64,000 bases of DNA from SAR116 cluster bacterium AG-447-C21. Its GTDB lineage: Bacteria > Pseudomonadota > Alphaproteobacteria > Thalassobaculales > Thalassobaculaceae. The DNA lies in the NCBI GenBank assembly GCA_003212315.1, contig QCQB01000003.1, forward strand, positions 62,001-126,000. Direction: 5' to 3'. This document shows, one piece after another, positions 54,299-62,897 of the stretch. Position 1 is the first letter of the stretch; each line of letters opens with the position of its first letter. The notes under the pieces are model-generated. The model ran no database searches, was not told the DNA's origin, and saw only the letters and a list, made by a program, of their open reading frames with translations. The position numbers and the translations under genes are program-made.

Positions 54299-55411
54299 AT
54301 GAAAACGGAAAAACTATTATTTGGCTTATTAATTCTAGCCGCGGCAATAGCCGCTGCGGTATTCTTTTACAAACAATCTCAGGATGTTTCTAAAAAGACT
54401 ATGTCGACGGCTGAAGATACAAAAGTTGGTTTTGTGTATGTTGGGCCTATAGGAGATCATGGTTGGACATATCAGCATAACGCTGGGAGATTGGCACTTG
54501 AGAAGTCTTTAGGGACTAAGATCAAGACAAGTTATGTAGAAAGCGTTAAAGAAGGACCTGACTCAGAAAGAGTCATACAGCAGCTGGCTTCATCTGGTCA
54601 TAAAGTTATCTTCACAACATCTTTTGGATTTATGAATCCAACACTAAAAGTCGCAAAAAAGTTCCCTAATGTTAAATTCGAACACGCTACAGGGTATAAG
54701 CGGGACGAAAACGTGGGGACCTATAGTGCTCGGTTTTATGAAGGACGTTATATTGCTGGTGTTATTGCTGGGAAAGTATCTAAGACCAATAAGATAGGTT
54801 ATGTCGCGTCGTTTCCGATTCCTGAGGTTGTGCGAGGAATAAATGCGTTTCTTCTTGGAGCCCGTTCAGTAAATCCAGAAATGACAATCAGCGTGGTTTG
54901 GGTGAATAGTTGGTACGACCCTGGTAAAGAGGGCGACGCTGCTAAAGCGCTGATTGACCAGGGAGCTGATATAATCAGCCAGCACACAGACTCTCCAGCG
55001 CCTCTGCAGGTTGCCGAGAATCGTGGGGTAAAAGGCTTTGGTCAGGCATCAGATATGATTAAGTTTGCACCCAAGGCTCAGCTCTCAGCAATCGTTAATA
55101 ACTGGGATAACTATTACGTTGAACGAACAAAAGCTGCGATCGATGGTTCTTGGAAGTCCCAGGATGTTTGGTATGGTTTGAAGGAAGGTATGGTCAAGAT
55201 GGCTCCATACACAAACATGCCCGATGATGTTCAAGCACTGGCGAAAAAAACAGAGGATGCAATCCGCAATGGGGAATTACATCCTTTCTCCGGGCCTATA
55301 AAGGACCAAACAGGTAAGATAGTGGTTGAGGCAGGAAAAGTTGCTGATGCGGGTATGTTGCTTGGCATGAATTTTTATGTTGAGGGGGTTCAAGGATCTT
55401 TGCCTAAATAG
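54299..55411 (+). CDS. BMP-family substrate-binding protein
   Basis: 370 aa periplasmic binding protein of the basic membrane protein (PnrA/Med) family; relatives bind nucleosides and similar ligands. Segments include VGFVYVGPIGDHGWTYQHN and FATSFGFMNP-like TTSFGFMNP. GVIAGKVSKTNKIGYVA and FPIPEVVRGINAFLLG follow. The N-terminus is hydrophobic but I see no lipobox cysteine, so it may be a soluble periplasmic or membrane-anchored form. AGGGG precedes the ATG. It is followed by a strong terminator. Confidence 0.92.
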   Translation: MKTEKLLFGLLILAAAIAAAVFFYKQSQDVSKKTMSTAEDTKVGFVYVGPIGDHGWTYQHNAGRLALEKSLGTKIKTSYVESVKEGPDSERVIQQLASSGHKVIFTTSFGFMNPTLKVAKKFPNVKFEHATGYKRDENVGTYSARFYEGRYIAGVIAGKVSKTNKIGYVASFPIPEVVRGINAFLLGARSVNPEMTISVVWVNSWYDPGKEGDAAKALIDQGADIISQHTDSPAPLQVAENRGVKGFGQASDMIKFAPKAQLSAIVNNWDNYYVERTKAAIDGSWKSQDVWYGLKEGMVKMAPYTNMPDDVQALAKKTEDAIRNGELHPFSGPIKDQTGKIVVEAGKVADAGMLLGMNFYVEGVQGSLPK

Positions 55412-55439
55412 CCATAGCTGTTGTTGACACTTTATTTGG

Positions 55440-55482
55440 GGCACTCTGTTTTTAAGTGTATAACAGAGTGCCTTTTTATTTA
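55440..55482 (+). terminator. Rho-independent terminator of the BMP ABC operon
   Basis: A perfect 11-bp stem (GGCACTCTGTT paired with AACAGAGTGCC) with an 11-base loop is followed directly by TTTTTATTTA. It lies 29 bases after the binding-protein stop and is the best terminator in the window. Confidence 0.9.
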
Positions 55483-55839
55483 CCTAAAAACAAAGTTTCC
55501 AAAAAGTGCTTGAGGCACAAAAAACGTTTTTTTTATTAGGTAAATCAATACTTTCTGGATGATTTATTGCTCTAGCTTAGTATGAATTCACTTAACATAA
55601 AAAGCAGAGGGATCAATTACAACGACTACGGTTTCCATAGGTTTAACCAAAGTTTCGAGCACATTTGATTTAACGGAAATACCTCTCATAGCTATTTTGA
55701 TTTTTCAAAAAAGCTGTCAGCTAAATTATTCATCCGTATGGTGTCATCTGGTGTCGATGCTGTCGACATTTGATGAGTAGTAATTTACTTCTCTTACTAG
55801 TTAACATTGTTCGTTGAAAATAAAAGATGGAGTTTCCCT
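55483..55839. other. Long intergenic region with repeat motifs, no convincing gene
   Basis: About 357 bases between the ABC terminator and the LLM monooxygenase. It contains a palindrome AGCTG-T-CAGCT (55712-55722) and three TGGTGTC-like heptamers at about 10-base spacing (55739, 55749, and TGCTGTC at 55758), near a TGTCGACA palindrome. A 28-codon ATG ORF at 55582 has no family features. The stretch probably holds the promoter and regulatory sites of the downstream catabolic genes. Confidence 0.5.
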
Positions 55840-57204
55840 TTGCGCCAGATGACCTTAGTCGCATTTCTGCAAGCACAGAATTGTACAAATTTCGCTGCCT
55901 CATGGCGTCATCCTGAGTCACGAGTTGATTCTACATCACCAGACTTTTATCGCCATATAGCCAAAGTTTTGGAAGAAGGAAAATTTCATCTTGGCTTCTT
56001 TGACGATCGTTTGGCCATGCCGGATATGTATGGCGGGAACCATGAACATACGGTTGAAGGTGGAATAAGATGTGTAAAAATGGATCCAGTTACCGTTCTG
56101 ATGACTATGGGAATGGCTACAGAAAACCTCGGTCTGGGCTCAACATATTCGACAACTTATTATGAACCTTTTCACGTAGCTCGTGTCTTCTCAACATTAG
56201 ACTTGATGAGTAAAGGGCGAGCCGCCTGGAATATCGTCACATCTTTGAATGATGGTGAGGCAATGAATATGGGGCGGACTGAGGTTATAGAGCATGACAA
56301 ACGGTATGATAGTGCCGACGAATTTATGCAGGTCGTTCTAGGACACTGGAATTCGTGGGAAGAGGGAGCAATTTTAGCGGATAAAGTTAATAATCGATTT
56401 GCGGATCCTAAAAAAATTCATCGAATCGACTTCGAGGGGGAATATTACAAGTCACGGGGGCCATTTACCGTTCCCCGTTCACCACAGGGACATCCGGTAT
56501 TGATTCAGGCAGGACAGAGTGGCCGTGGGCAGAGATTTGCGGCTCGTTGGGCGGAACTAGTTTTTGTTGCATATCCAAATATAGAGGCAGGTAGAAAGGA
56601 ATATGCGGCCTTTAAGGAAAATATAGCCGCTCATGGCAGAGATCCAGATAAAGTGAAAGTGGCTGCTTTAGCGCATTGTGTAAGTGCAGAGACAAGATCA
56701 GAGGCTGAAGATAAAAGAGCGTTAATTGATACTTTGCCAACAGATCTCGATCAATTATCTTTATTGTCGGAAGCTCTAAATTTTGATTTTGGGAGCCGAG
56801 GTATAGATGAACCACTGAGTACTGAAGAGATAGAAGGGATGCAGGGTATACAAGGTATACGAAACCGTGTTCTTGAGGCTAGTGGAAAGACGAACCCGAC
56901 ACCCAGAGAGTTTATGAAATTTAGTGGAAGAGGGCTTTTGCATAGCCCTTGGGTTGGTAGTGGTAAGGATGTAGCCGATATAATGGAAGAATGGTTCACA
57001 ACCGGTGCTTGTGATGGTTTTGTTATTGCAGCCACTCACGTGCCGGGAGCCTATGAAGATTTTGTTAAATTTGTTGTCCCAGAGCTTCAAAGGCGGGGGA
57101 TTTACCATAAGGATTATGCAGGGCCAACGTTACGGGAAAACCTTGGCCTTGATTATCCTACTGCAGCGCACTGGAGTATTCCTATGCCTAGTGGAGGACA
57201 TTAA
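55840..57204 (+). CDS. LLM-class flavin monooxygenase (NtaA/SnaA/DszA family)
   Basis: 454 aa from the chosen start. It belongs to the two-component, FMNH2-dependent monooxygenases, recognised by VAFLQAQNCTNFAASWRHP and GFFDDRLAMPD. STYSTTYYEPFHVARVFSTLD, RAAWNIVTSLNDGEAMNMG and PVLIQAGQSGRGQRFAAR follow (in parts). Such enzymes oxidise nitrilotriacetate, thiophenes, streptogramins and other organics and need a flavin reductase, not seen nearby. The ORF track starts at TTG 55807. A TTG at 55840 has GGAG 7 bases upstream; the first ATG is at 55849. The substrate is unknown. Confidence 0.87.
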   Translation: MRQMTLVAFLQAQNCTNFAASWRHPESRVDSTSPDFYRHIAKVLEEGKFHLGFFDDRLAMPDMYGGNHEHTVEGGIRCVKMDPVTVLMTMGMATENLGLGSTYSTTYYEPFHVARVFSTLDLMSKGRAAWNIVTSLNDGEAMNMGRTEVIEHDKRYDSADEFMQVVLGHWNSWEEGAILADKVNNRFADPKKIHRIDFEGEYYKSRGPFTVPRSPQGHPVLIQAGQSGRGQRFAARWAELVFVAYPNIEAGRKEYAAFKENIAAHGRDPDKVKVAALAHCVSAETRSEAEDKRALIDTLPTDLDQLSLLSEALNFDFGSRGIDEPLSTEEIEGMQGIQGIRNRVLEASGKTNPTPREFMKFSGRGLLHSPWVGSGKDVADIMEEWFTTGACDGFVIAATHVPGAYEDFVKFVVPELQRRGIYHKDYAGPTLRENLGLDYPTAAHWSIPMPSGGH

Positions 57205-57316
57205 TTCAATAATCAAAGTTAAAGCTTTGAACTCAATTTTTGAAACTCACCTCTATGGCTACTCTATAAATAGCTATTGAGTTTTAATAAGATGAAGTAG
57301 TAGGGAGTATTTAAGT

Positions 57317-58366
57317 ATGCCTATTGTTGAAGCCAAAATTTTAGAAGAGATAGCAGATAATTTGTTACAAGGAGCAGGGGCTCCAGAAGAAGAGGCTGCA
57401 ACGGTAGCACGTCATGTGATTGGAGCCAATCTTGCGGGGCATGATAGCCATGGAATTATTCAAATACCTACCTACATCGATCGGGTTGTGAAGAACGAGA
57501 TCGTTCCTGGGGCTGATTGGGAAATCATTCAAGAGTCACCAACAACCACCGTAGTAGATGGGCACTGGGGCTTTGGTTATGTGGCTAACGAACGGGCGAT
57601 GAAATATACAATAGAAAAAGCAAAAACACAGAATGTTGCAGCAGCTACCGTTTTTCGTCAGGGTCATATAGGCCGGCTCGCAAGTTATCCGCTTATGGCA
57701 GCGGAAGAAGGAATGATTGCCATGATAACAGCGGACTCGGGTCGAGGACCAAAGCATGTGGCACCATTTGGAGGAAGGGAAAAGCGTTTGGGAACAAATC
57801 CTATCTCTATCGCGATGCCTTCGAACTTAGATGGCCCTTTCTTTATCGATATGGCTTCGTCAGCGGTGGCAGCAGGCAAGATTAATCTGGCGCTAGCGCG
57901 CGGGGATGATATTCCTGAAGGCTGGATTATAGATAAAGATGGTCAGGCTACAACTAACCCCGCAGCCTTCAAAGAAGGTGGGCCGCTGCTTCCATTGGGT
58001 GGTACTGAAGGATACAAAGGTTATGGATTATCGGCCATGATAGAGATTTTTTCAGGAATATTGACTGGATTGGGTCACGGTGTTGAACCAAGTGGTCGTC
58101 ATAACGATGGCTGCTTTATGGCCGTCTTTAAGGTTGAGGCATTCAGGTCCCTTGAAACCTTTAAAAAAGAAGTTGCTGATTTTGCATACTACCTAAAAAA
58201 TACGTTGCCCGCAGATGGGTTTGATGAGGTACTCTACCCTGGCGAAATTGAGTTTAAAAGAGAGCAGGAGCGAAGTCTTAATGGCATAGAGGTAGAAGAC
58301 GCGACGTGGTCTAAACTTCATGACCTTGCTCAGCAATATGGAATGGAAAAGAAACTGGGGTTTTAA
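57317..58366 (+). CDS. Ldh2-family malate/lactate/ureidoglycolate dehydrogenase
   Basis: 349 aa NAD(P)-dependent 2-hydroxyacid dehydrogenase of the type II malate/L-lactate dehydrogenase family, which includes AllD (ureidoglycolate dehydrogenase). Features are the catalytic histidine region GHDSHGIIQIP, FRQGHIGRLASYP, RLGTNPISIAMPS and GYKGYGLSAMIEIFSG. It follows the monooxygenase by 112 bases on the same strand. Substrate not determined; an AllD-like role would suit purine-type breakdown but is not proven. Confidence 0.87.
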   Translation: MPIVEAKILEEIADNLLQGAGAPEEEAATVARHVIGANLAGHDSHGIIQIPTYIDRVVKNEIVPGADWEIIQESPTTTVVDGHWGFGYVANERAMKYTIEKAKTQNVAAATVFRQGHIGRLASYPLMAAEEGMIAMITADSGRGPKHVAPFGGREKRLGTNPISIAMPSNLDGPFFIDMASSAVAAGKINLALARGDDIPEGWIIDKDGQATTNPAAFKEGGPLLPLGGTEGYKGYGLSAMIEIFSGILTGLGHGVEPSGRHNDGCFMAVFKVEAFRSLETFKKEVADFAYYLKNTLPADGFDEVLYPGEIEFKREQERSLNGIEVEDATWSKLHDLAQQYGMEKKLGF

Positions 58367-58377
58367 CGGACCCCAGT
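58354..58377. terminator. Convergent hairpin between the Ldh2-type gene and the next dehydrogenase
   Basis: ACTGGGG and CCCCAGT (7 bp) flank a 10-base loop that includes the Ldh2 stop codon. Read on the minus strand, the stem runs into TTTCTTTTCC, so it is a better terminator for the minus-strand gene. On the plus strand no T-run follows. Confidence 0.4.
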
Positions 58378-58380
58378 AAG

Positions 58381-59271
58381 TCAATCAGTATTCTTGAAGC
58401 TTACCTTAGCCCACTTTTCCCATAATAATGCTAATGAGGCATAATCTAAGTCGCCCATATCATTTGCCTCTGCTATCTCATAAGGTGTGTGGGCTGCCAA
58501 CGTAGCAAAAAGTGGTACGCCGAGTTGTTGGGCTGTCTCGAGAGCCAGGACAGAATCTTTCCTTGCATTTGTGACCGACATACCTCCCTCATAATTTCCT
58601 TCTTGCATTCTCTCTTGAACTCGATGAACTAGCGGCCTTAGCAACCCTTCTTCTCTATTTAAAATTTCAATCATTGTCTGGCTCGATACGCCGAGCTTAT
58701 TTGACATGCTGAAGGCTTCTATTAGTACTACCATTAATGCATGCATCACGCCGTTATTAACAACCTTTGTACCCATTCCTGCTCCAACGGGTCCTAAATC
58801 ATGGATGCCTGCTGCTATTAAATTGAGTATGTTTGAGGCTAACTTCTTATTCTCATCCGCTCCCCCAAGAAAAAAAGTAATTTCACCGGCTGCCATACTA
58901 GCTACGCCGCCTGCTATAGCTGCATCTACATAAGCAATATCGTTTTGTTTACATAGATCATTACAGGTAATTGCGGTTTGTGGTGTAACTGTGCTTGTTT
59001 CGATAAGAAGCTTTGGTCTTGAAGCACTATCACAGAGAGTTTTTGTAACAGCGATAGAAATTTCTGGTTTGGGGAGAGAAAGAATAATGTGGTCAGTTTT
59101 CTCGGCAAGCTCTTCCGTTGAACTTACGCAGTCGACACCGAGATCTCCGGCACGTAAGCATCTCTCTGGGTCAGGGTCAAAACCGACTACTTTAGTTTTC
59201 CTTGCTAAGGCTCCCGCGACTGCACCCCCGGCATTGCCTAATCCAATAACTCCTATTATTTCTGTAATCAT
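58381..59271 (-). CDS. NAD(P)-dependent beta-hydroxyacid dehydrogenase
   Basis: 296 aa, same superfamily as the gene at 39861 but clearly distinct. It has IGVIGLGNAGGAVAGAL, IILSLPKPEIS, substrate loop VDAAIAGGVASMAAGEITFFLGG (in part) and the catalytic lysine in GMGTKVVNNG. The ORF track starts 11 codons earlier; the ATG at 59271 has AGGAAG at ideal spacing. It is convergent with the Ldh2-type gene and divergent from the amidase. Confidence 0.86.
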   Translation of the reverse strand: MITEIIGVIGLGNAGGAVAGALARKTKVVGFDPDPERCLRAGDLGVDCVSSTEELAEKTDHIILSLPKPEISIAVTKTLCDSASRPKLLIETSTVTPQTAITCNDLCKQNDIAYVDAAIAGGVASMAAGEITFFLGGADENKKLASNILNLIAAGIHDLGPVGAGMGTKVVNNGVMHALMVVLIEAFSMSNKLGVSSQTMIEILNREEGLLRPLVHRVQERMQEGNYEGGMSVTNARKDSVLALETAQQLGVPLFATLAAHTPYEIAEANDMGDLDYASLALLWEKWAKVSFKNTD

Positions 59272-59398
59272 GTTGCTTCCTATATATAAAAATTGTTCAA
59301 TCATTATATCATTTAAACTTTTAATATCCTCTAACCTGACAACTATTTAAGTCCGTGTATTTCAAATTATTCTTATCTCGAAGTGGAGGTTTTTAAAA

Positions 59399-60805
59399 AT
59401 GGAAGAACCGTTACACTATTTATCCATTCTCGACTTATCCAAACTAATTAAAGAAAAAAAAATCTCTCCCGTTGAGGTTACAGAACATCTCCTGGGTCGA
59501 ATTGATGCAGTCGACACCGAATTAAAATCATACGCGACGGTAACGGCAGAGATGGCCATGGATCAAGCACAAATAGCTGAGCAGCAAATCATGTCTGGCG
59601 ATTATCTTGGGTTTCTCCATGGCGTCCCTATTGCCCTAAAGGATCTTTGTTTCACCAAAGGAGTTCGGACTATGGGGGGAACAGCCGTGCTGGAGGATTT
59701 TAAGCCGGCATATGATGCGACTATTGTTGAACGATTCAGAGCAGCTGGGGCCATTCTGTTAGGAAAGCTCAATTTAACAGAAGGCGCTATGGCCGGTTAT
59801 AACCCAAAAAGGGAGGTCCCACAAAACCCGTGGAAAGAGGACCATTGGCCTGGAGCCTCTTCAAGCGGCTCGGGGGTAGCTGCCGCCGCGGGCCTTGCAT
59901 ATGCGACTATAGGGAGTGACACCGGAGGGTCTATTCGTCATCCGGCAGCAGTTTGCGGGACTGTTGGTCTTAAACCAACCTGGGGTAGAGTAAGTAGGTA
60001 TGGCGTGCTCGACCTTGCACAATCGCTTGATCATGTGGGGCCATTAACACGAAGCGCAATAGACGCCGGAATAATAATGCAAACTATTTCAGGTTCAGAT
60101 GTTAATGACCCTACAGCATTACTCGATCCGGTTCCTGATATGTTAATGAATGTAGGATCCGGTATTAAAGGGATACGAATAGGATGGGACTCAGAATATA
60201 GTTCTAGAGATATAGAAGCAGATTTTGCTGTGGCCGTGGTGGATGGTCTAAAGATTATGAGTGAGCTGGGTGCAGAAATAATTGAAGTATCTATGCCAAA
60301 AAAATTAAGAGAATATATGCAAGCCTGGCCAGTATTGTGTAGTTCTGAAGCCGCATTTGCCCATCAAGAGTTTTATCCCGAACGCAGCGAAGACTATGGG
60401 TTGTGGTTCAGAGAATGGCTACGTCAAGGCGCTGGCTATTCCGCAATTGATTACGCTAGAGCTCAAGAAAGCAGGCAGGAGTGCAATGGGGCACTCATGG
60501 GAACAATGGACGGCATTGACCTGCTATTATGTCCGTCAACCCCGCGGGCAGCATATCCATACACAGAAAAAAATGCCTATGGACCAATCCCTCAAAACCG
60601 TGATCCATGGGATTCAAGGTTCACTGTGCCCATGGATTTTTCAGGGTTGCCAACCATAGCCCTGCCGTGTGGACTAAATTCTAACCAATTGCCTTTATCG
60701 CTTCAATTAGTTGGCAATCGTTTATCGGAACCGCTACTTGTGCAAGCAGGAGCAGCTTTCCAGTCCGTGACAAATTTTCACAAACTCCGTCCTCCTCGGT
60801 GGTAG
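59399..60805 (+). CDS. Amidase-signature-family amidase
   Basis: 468 aa. The Ser-cisSer-Lys triad is visible: the lysine in PIALKDLCFTKG (about residue 80), the cis-serine in WPGASSSGSGVAAAAG (about 155), and the nucleophile serine in GSDTGGSIRHPAAVCG (about 180). The sequence is GatA-like in layout, but gene order and lack of gatB/gatC argue for a catabolic amidase. It may hydrolyse an amide produced or imported by the neighbouring BMP-linked genes (inference). It is convergent with the EamA exporter (6-base gap). Confidence 0.9.
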   Translation: MEEPLHYLSILDLSKLIKEKKISPVEVTEHLLGRIDAVDTELKSYATVTAEMAMDQAQIAEQQIMSGDYLGFLHGVPIALKDLCFTKGVRTMGGTAVLEDFKPAYDATIVERFRAAGAILLGKLNLTEGAMAGYNPKREVPQNPWKEDHWPGASSSGSGVAAAAGLAYATIGSDTGGSIRHPAAVCGTVGLKPTWGRVSRYGVLDLAQSLDHVGPLTRSAIDAGIIMQTISGSDVNDPTALLDPVPDMLMNVGSGIKGIRIGWDSEYSSRDIEADFAVAVVDGLKIMSELGAEIIEVSMPKKLREYMQAWPVLCSSEAAFAHQEFYPERSEDYGLWFREWLRQGAGYSAIDYARAQESRQECNGALMGTMDGIDLLLCPSTPRAAYPYTEKNAYGPIPQNRDPWDSRFTVPMDFSGLPTIALPCGLNSNQLPLSLQLVGNRLSEPLLVQAGAAFQSVTNFHKLRPPRW

Positions 60806-60811
60806 CTAATA

Positions 60812-61687
60812 CTAGGAAGAACTAGCTATTAACGCCACTGCAGGCACTACCATAAAAACTGCTAAGACTATACGTTTAGTAATTCGTTCTCTTCTAAAAA
60901 TAGATACACTGAGGATAAGTGTGAAAATGGGCGAAGCTGCAACGATAGGTACAATTTGAACAACCTGTCCTTGGTGTAGGGCAGTATTAAGCGCTATAAC
61001 TGCTATACTAAAACAAGCGCTTGCAGCCATAAACCAGCGCGCTGATGGGCTTCGCCATGGGAGAGGCGGACTTCCGCGCCTTAACTTATTTATACATAAA
61101 GTGATTAATGCCGATACTACAAAGCCCACCAGTCCTGCAAGGTAGGCATCCGGAACTTCCTCCATGCCAATTTTTGTTAGTACATGTGCAAAAGCGCGTA
61201 TGGCCGCTGCGCCTATTGGTAATGCAAGGGCCCAAATAGGCCAGTTAGTAGTAATCCTATCATCCTTCTTTGCTAGGATCATAACTGCAAGAACGATTAC
61301 GATAGTTCCGATTGCTGTGGGTAAGGTTAGAACCTCTCCCAAACACAGAATACCCAACGCTACTCCAAATAATGGGGTGGTTGAAGTCAAAGTAGAAGAA
61401 AGTGTTGGCCCTAAAAAGCGCATCCCTGCTAAGGCTAAATTAGCAGACACTGCCGGTCTAAAACAGCCAACCAGCACAAATATCAATACAACCGGATGCA
61501 TTAAGTGATCGAGGTTCAAAAAAAAAGGTGCGGCCAGTAAGAAGAGAATCGCAGAGGTTGATATTGTGATTGCAGCACCACTTTTAGAGTCAATATGCTG
61601 CAAACCCATACTTTGCAACATCGCTCCCAATGCAAAAAGGAAAGCGGCTAAAAGCGATAGTAAGATGGGGAATAAGTTTTCTAACAC
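60812..61687 (-). CDS. EamA-family DMT transporter
   Basis: 291 aa from a GTG at 61687, with about ten hydrophobic segments in two EamA repeats. The segment FLGPTLSSTLTSTTPLFGVALGILCLGEVL (in part) in the first half and IVPIVAASPIFTLILSVSIFRRERI (in part) in the second are typical. The ORF track begins at a TTG 27 codons earlier, which would add a non-hydrophobic, atypical N-terminus. The start remains uncertain. Probably exports a metabolite or amino-acid-like compound. It is divergent from the TauD-like gene. Confidence 0.82.
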   Translation of the reverse strand: MLENLFPILLSLLAAFLFALGAMLQSMGLQHIDSKSGAAITISTSAILFLLAAPFFLNLDHLMHPVVLIFVLVGCFRPAVSANLALAGMRFLGPTLSSTLTSTTPLFGVALGILCLGEVLTLPTAIGTIVIVLAVMILAKKDDRITTNWPIWALALPIGAAAIRAFAHVLTKIGMEEVPDAYLAGLVGFVVSALITLCINKLRRGSPPLPWRSPSARWFMAASACFSIAVIALNTALHQGQVVQIVPIVAASPIFTLILSVSIFRRERITKRIVLAVFMVVPAVALIASSS

Positions 61688-62002
61688 AAACGGGGCACAG
61701 TTCTCAAAGGGTGGGCTAAACTTCAATAACAAATTCTGAGACGCATCGAAACATTCGACGCAAGGCAAAATAGTGTACCATTGGCTTTACTAGGATCGCA
61801 TTTCTTATTGCCCGCACGTGATCATAATTCATTTTTGACAAATATACGCCATAAAATACAATTATTCTTCTTCTTGGACGCTACTAAACAATATTATTTG
61901 CCCTTAACTGTTCATAATCACACCTGTAGAGACTGGGTGGATTGCAAAAGGTCCACGTTTGTAAGAACTTATGGAAAAGACCAACCTCTGGATATCTATT
62001 CA
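61688..62002. other. Divergent intergenic region before the TauD-like gene
   Basis: 315 bases between the chosen EamA and TauD-like starts. Both ORFs extend into it, but their extensions do not look like protein families. It contains a good plus-strand promoter at 61835-61862, listed separately. No other strong signal was seen. Confidence 0.5.
61835..61862 (+). promoter_or_regulatory. Sigma-70 promoter of the TauD-like gene
   Basis: Perfect TTGACA (61835-61840), 16-base spacer, TACAAT (61857-61862). It gives a leader of about 130 bases before the ATG at 62003 and supports that start over the longer ORF-track start. Confidence 0.6.
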
Positions 62003-62851
62003 ATGCAATATAAGAAAATTACTATAAATCCCCTATCAGGTGCCATGGGAGCTGAGATAGGAGGCGTAGATCTAAGTCAAAGACTAGACAACCAAACATT
62101 TGATGAAATTCATCAAGCATTATTAGAAAATTTAGTTATCATATTTCATGATCAAACTTTAGGCCCAGATGAATGTAAGGCATTTGCAAGGAAGTTTGGC
62201 TCCTTGGAACCATACCCTTTTGTTAAAGGTCTTCCTGAGCACCCTGAAATATTTGAAATCCGCAAAGAACCTGACGAAAAAAGAAATTTTGGGGGAAAGT
62301 GGCATTCAGATATGTCATTCACCAATATGCCACCGATGGGAACGATGTTGTATGCGTTAGAAGTTCCCTCTAAGGGAGGCGATACTATGTTAACTAATTT
62401 GTATTTGGCATATGATAGTCTTTCGGATGGTATGAAAGAATTATTAGAAGGCATGAATGCGGAGTATTCAGCGGCTTTAAAAAACTCGGGCGGCAGGGTT
62501 GCGAGAATGAACTCTACCCGTTTTGATGTGGCGAATTTAGACCGGGCAGAAGAAGCCTCTTTCCATCCAATAATACGAACGCATCCTCAAACCAATAAAA
62601 AGGCGCTTTATATTAGCGGTGCTCATCTAGCACGTTTTGAGGATATGACTGTTGAGGAAAGTAAGCCGCTTCTTGATTTCTTAAGGGAACATGCATCAGA
62701 ACCCGATTTTACATGCCGTGTTCCATACCGGAAAGGAACCCTTGTATTGTGGGATAATAGATGTACGCAGCATCGGGCCTTAAATGACTATCATGGGGAG
62801 CGACGAGTAATGCATCGTCTGACCATAGGTAGCAATGAGGTACCCCAATAA
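62003..62851 (+). CDS. TauD/TfdA-family Fe(II)/2-oxoglutarate dioxygenase
   Basis: 282 aa from the ATG at 62003. The 74 extra N-terminal codons of the ORF track contain the promoter and are atypical. It begins with INPLSGAMGAEIGGVDLS, as in TauD. Iron ligands are in GGKWHSDMSF (HxD) and CTQHRALND, and 2-oxoglutarate binding uses the arginine in VMHRLTIG. Family substrates include taurine, 2,4-D, alkyl sulfates and xanthine. It precedes the ketopantoate-reductase-like gene by 46 bases, probably in one unit. Confidence 0.9.
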   Translation: MQYKKITINPLSGAMGAEIGGVDLSQRLDNQTFDEIHQALLENLVIIFHDQTLGPDECKAFARKFGSLEPYPFVKGLPEHPEIFEIRKEPDEKRNFGGKWHSDMSFTNMPPMGTMLYALEVPSKGGDTMLTNLYLAYDSLSDGMKELLEGMNAEYSAALKNSGGRVARMNSTRFDVANLDRAEEASFHPIIRTHPQTNKKALYISGAHLARFEDMTVEESKPLLDFLREHASEPDFTCRVPYRKGTLVLWDNRCTQHRALNDYHGERRVMHRLTIGSNEVPQ

Positions 62852-62897
62852 ATTTTATTTGATTATTATTAGTAAATATGAGCACAGGAGAATAGAA

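Noticed and set aside
55582-55668. 28-codon ATG ORF in the non-coding region after the ABC operon
   Set aside because: Too short, no ribosome-binding site match of note, no similarity to known leader peptides.
55730-55921. 63 aa minus-strand ORF before the LLM monooxygenase
   Set aside because: Overlaps the monooxygenase start, lacks recognisable features, and has no good ribosome-binding site.
60796-60833. Imperfect hairpin (TAATACTAG...CTAGCTATTA) between amidase and EamA gene
   Set aside because: Contains a bulge, weak A-T pairs and no T-run, so termination is not supported.
61781-62002. 74-codon N-terminal extension of the TauD-like ORF
   Set aside because: It contains a near-consensus promoter and has no match to the TauD family; the ATG at 62003 gives a normal-length protein.
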